Shown piece after piece: positions 43,195 through 43,310 of a DNA stretch of 43,310 nt. The DNA is from Rickettsiales bacterium (GTDB lineage: Bacteria; Pseudomonadota; Alphaproteobacteria; Rickettsiales; JALZUV01). Every line of letters starts with the position of its first letter. Positions within the stretch are counted from its first letter, which is position 1. The position numbers were made by a program, and so were the translations under genes. Under the pieces are notes generated by a model. The model ran no database searches. It was not told the DNA's origin and worked only from the letters and a program-made list of their open reading frames with translations. The stretch spans positions 1 through 43,310 of the forward strand of contig JAQXAR010000026.1 in assembly GCA_029252805.1 (NCBI GenBank). Reading direction: 5' to 3'.

Positions 43195-43310
43195 GGGGCT
43201 GACACCTAATAATATTCTTTGAGCAACTTTTTCAGGTCTGCCAGTAAGTCACTTGGTGTGCCCATATTAAACCTCCACTCACATTCTTTCAAGAACAGAT
43301 TAAAATGCTC
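43195..43310 (-). mobile_element. 3' end of an IS1595/ISXO2-like insertion sequence, inverted copy
   Basis: An exact inverted copy of 2-117: the transposase tail reads from 43310 on minus to the stop at 43208-43206, and GGGGCTGACAC (43195-43205) is the terminal repeat. Sequence identity with the left copy stops at that point, which fixes the boundary of the element. The body lies to the right, outside the window. Confidence 0.75.

Overview
The window is about 43.3 kb of an alphaproteobacterial chromosome. Evidence for this is a circularly permuted two-piece tmRNA gene, an alphaproteobacterial-type SspB with a C-terminal ClpX-binding tail, a 4.5S-type SRP RNA directly upstream of dnaX-ybaB, and adjacent smpB and dapA. 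The order cannot be fixed from sequence alone. The window is bounded on both sides by inverted copies of the same insertion-sequence end (1-117 and 43195-43310), which read as the C-terminus of an IS1595/ISXO2-like transposase. The segment therefore lies between two oppositely oriented IS copies.

Layout. 118-4450 is an accessory region: a doubly frameshifted small gene, a secreted protein with Bacteroidota-style features, a phage terminase large subunit with a small partner, two divergent unknown genes, and a Flp-type pilin with a structured leader and a terminator. 4661-7795 holds popT (DUF368) and a UvrD/PcrA helicase with start codons almost touching. 7925-9449 holds a second Bacteroidota-like lipoprotein and a divergent pair of small XRE regulators sharing an operator. 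9446-14362 is a conserved block: ettA, sspB, tadA, a GNAT protein, smpB and dapA. 14532-15645 holds two phage-structural-like genes.

15821-19711 is a complete bufferin-type metal-stress locus. An ECF sigma factor and an NrsF-type membrane anti-sigma factor are followed by the precursor BufA (DUF2282) and a natural fusion of BufB (DUF692/MNIO) with BufC (DUF2063). A divergent DoxX gene is coupled to a 70-residue CPAC membrane protein. The same candidate ECF promoter (TTGTAAyG, N16, CGAAG) precedes both bufA and doxX. A strong terminator lies between bufA and bufBC and ends only 8 bases before the bufBC start codon.

19798-21611 is a small signalling cluster: response regulator, histidine kinase, and an XRE-receiver fusion. 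21706-28774 holds a short asparaginase-domain protein, an unknown Ala/Thr-rich protein, parC, an AAC(3)-like acetyltransferase, a propeller-like protein, recO, a dispersed palindromic repeat and nth. 28797-36249 holds a bactofilin, ffh, a small membrane protein, the permuted ssrA gene, an EAL phosphodiesterase, an unknown gene, an Nfu protein and an MHS-family transporter. 36256-41023 holds ybaB, dnaX, the SRP RNA gene and gyrB. 41141-43310 holds a third Bacteroidota-like gene (outer-membrane-like), about 760 bases without a clear gene, and the second IS end.

Functional links. ssrA, smpB and sspB form a ribosome-rescue and ClpXP-delivery set. ffh and the SRP RNA form the signal recognition particle. 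gyrB and parC are type II topoisomerase subunits. The sigma/NrsF/Buf/DoxX genes look like one regulon. The three Bacteroidota-like genes share AT-rich leaders without a Shine-Dalgarno sequence and lie next to long hairpins, which suggests lateral acquisition.
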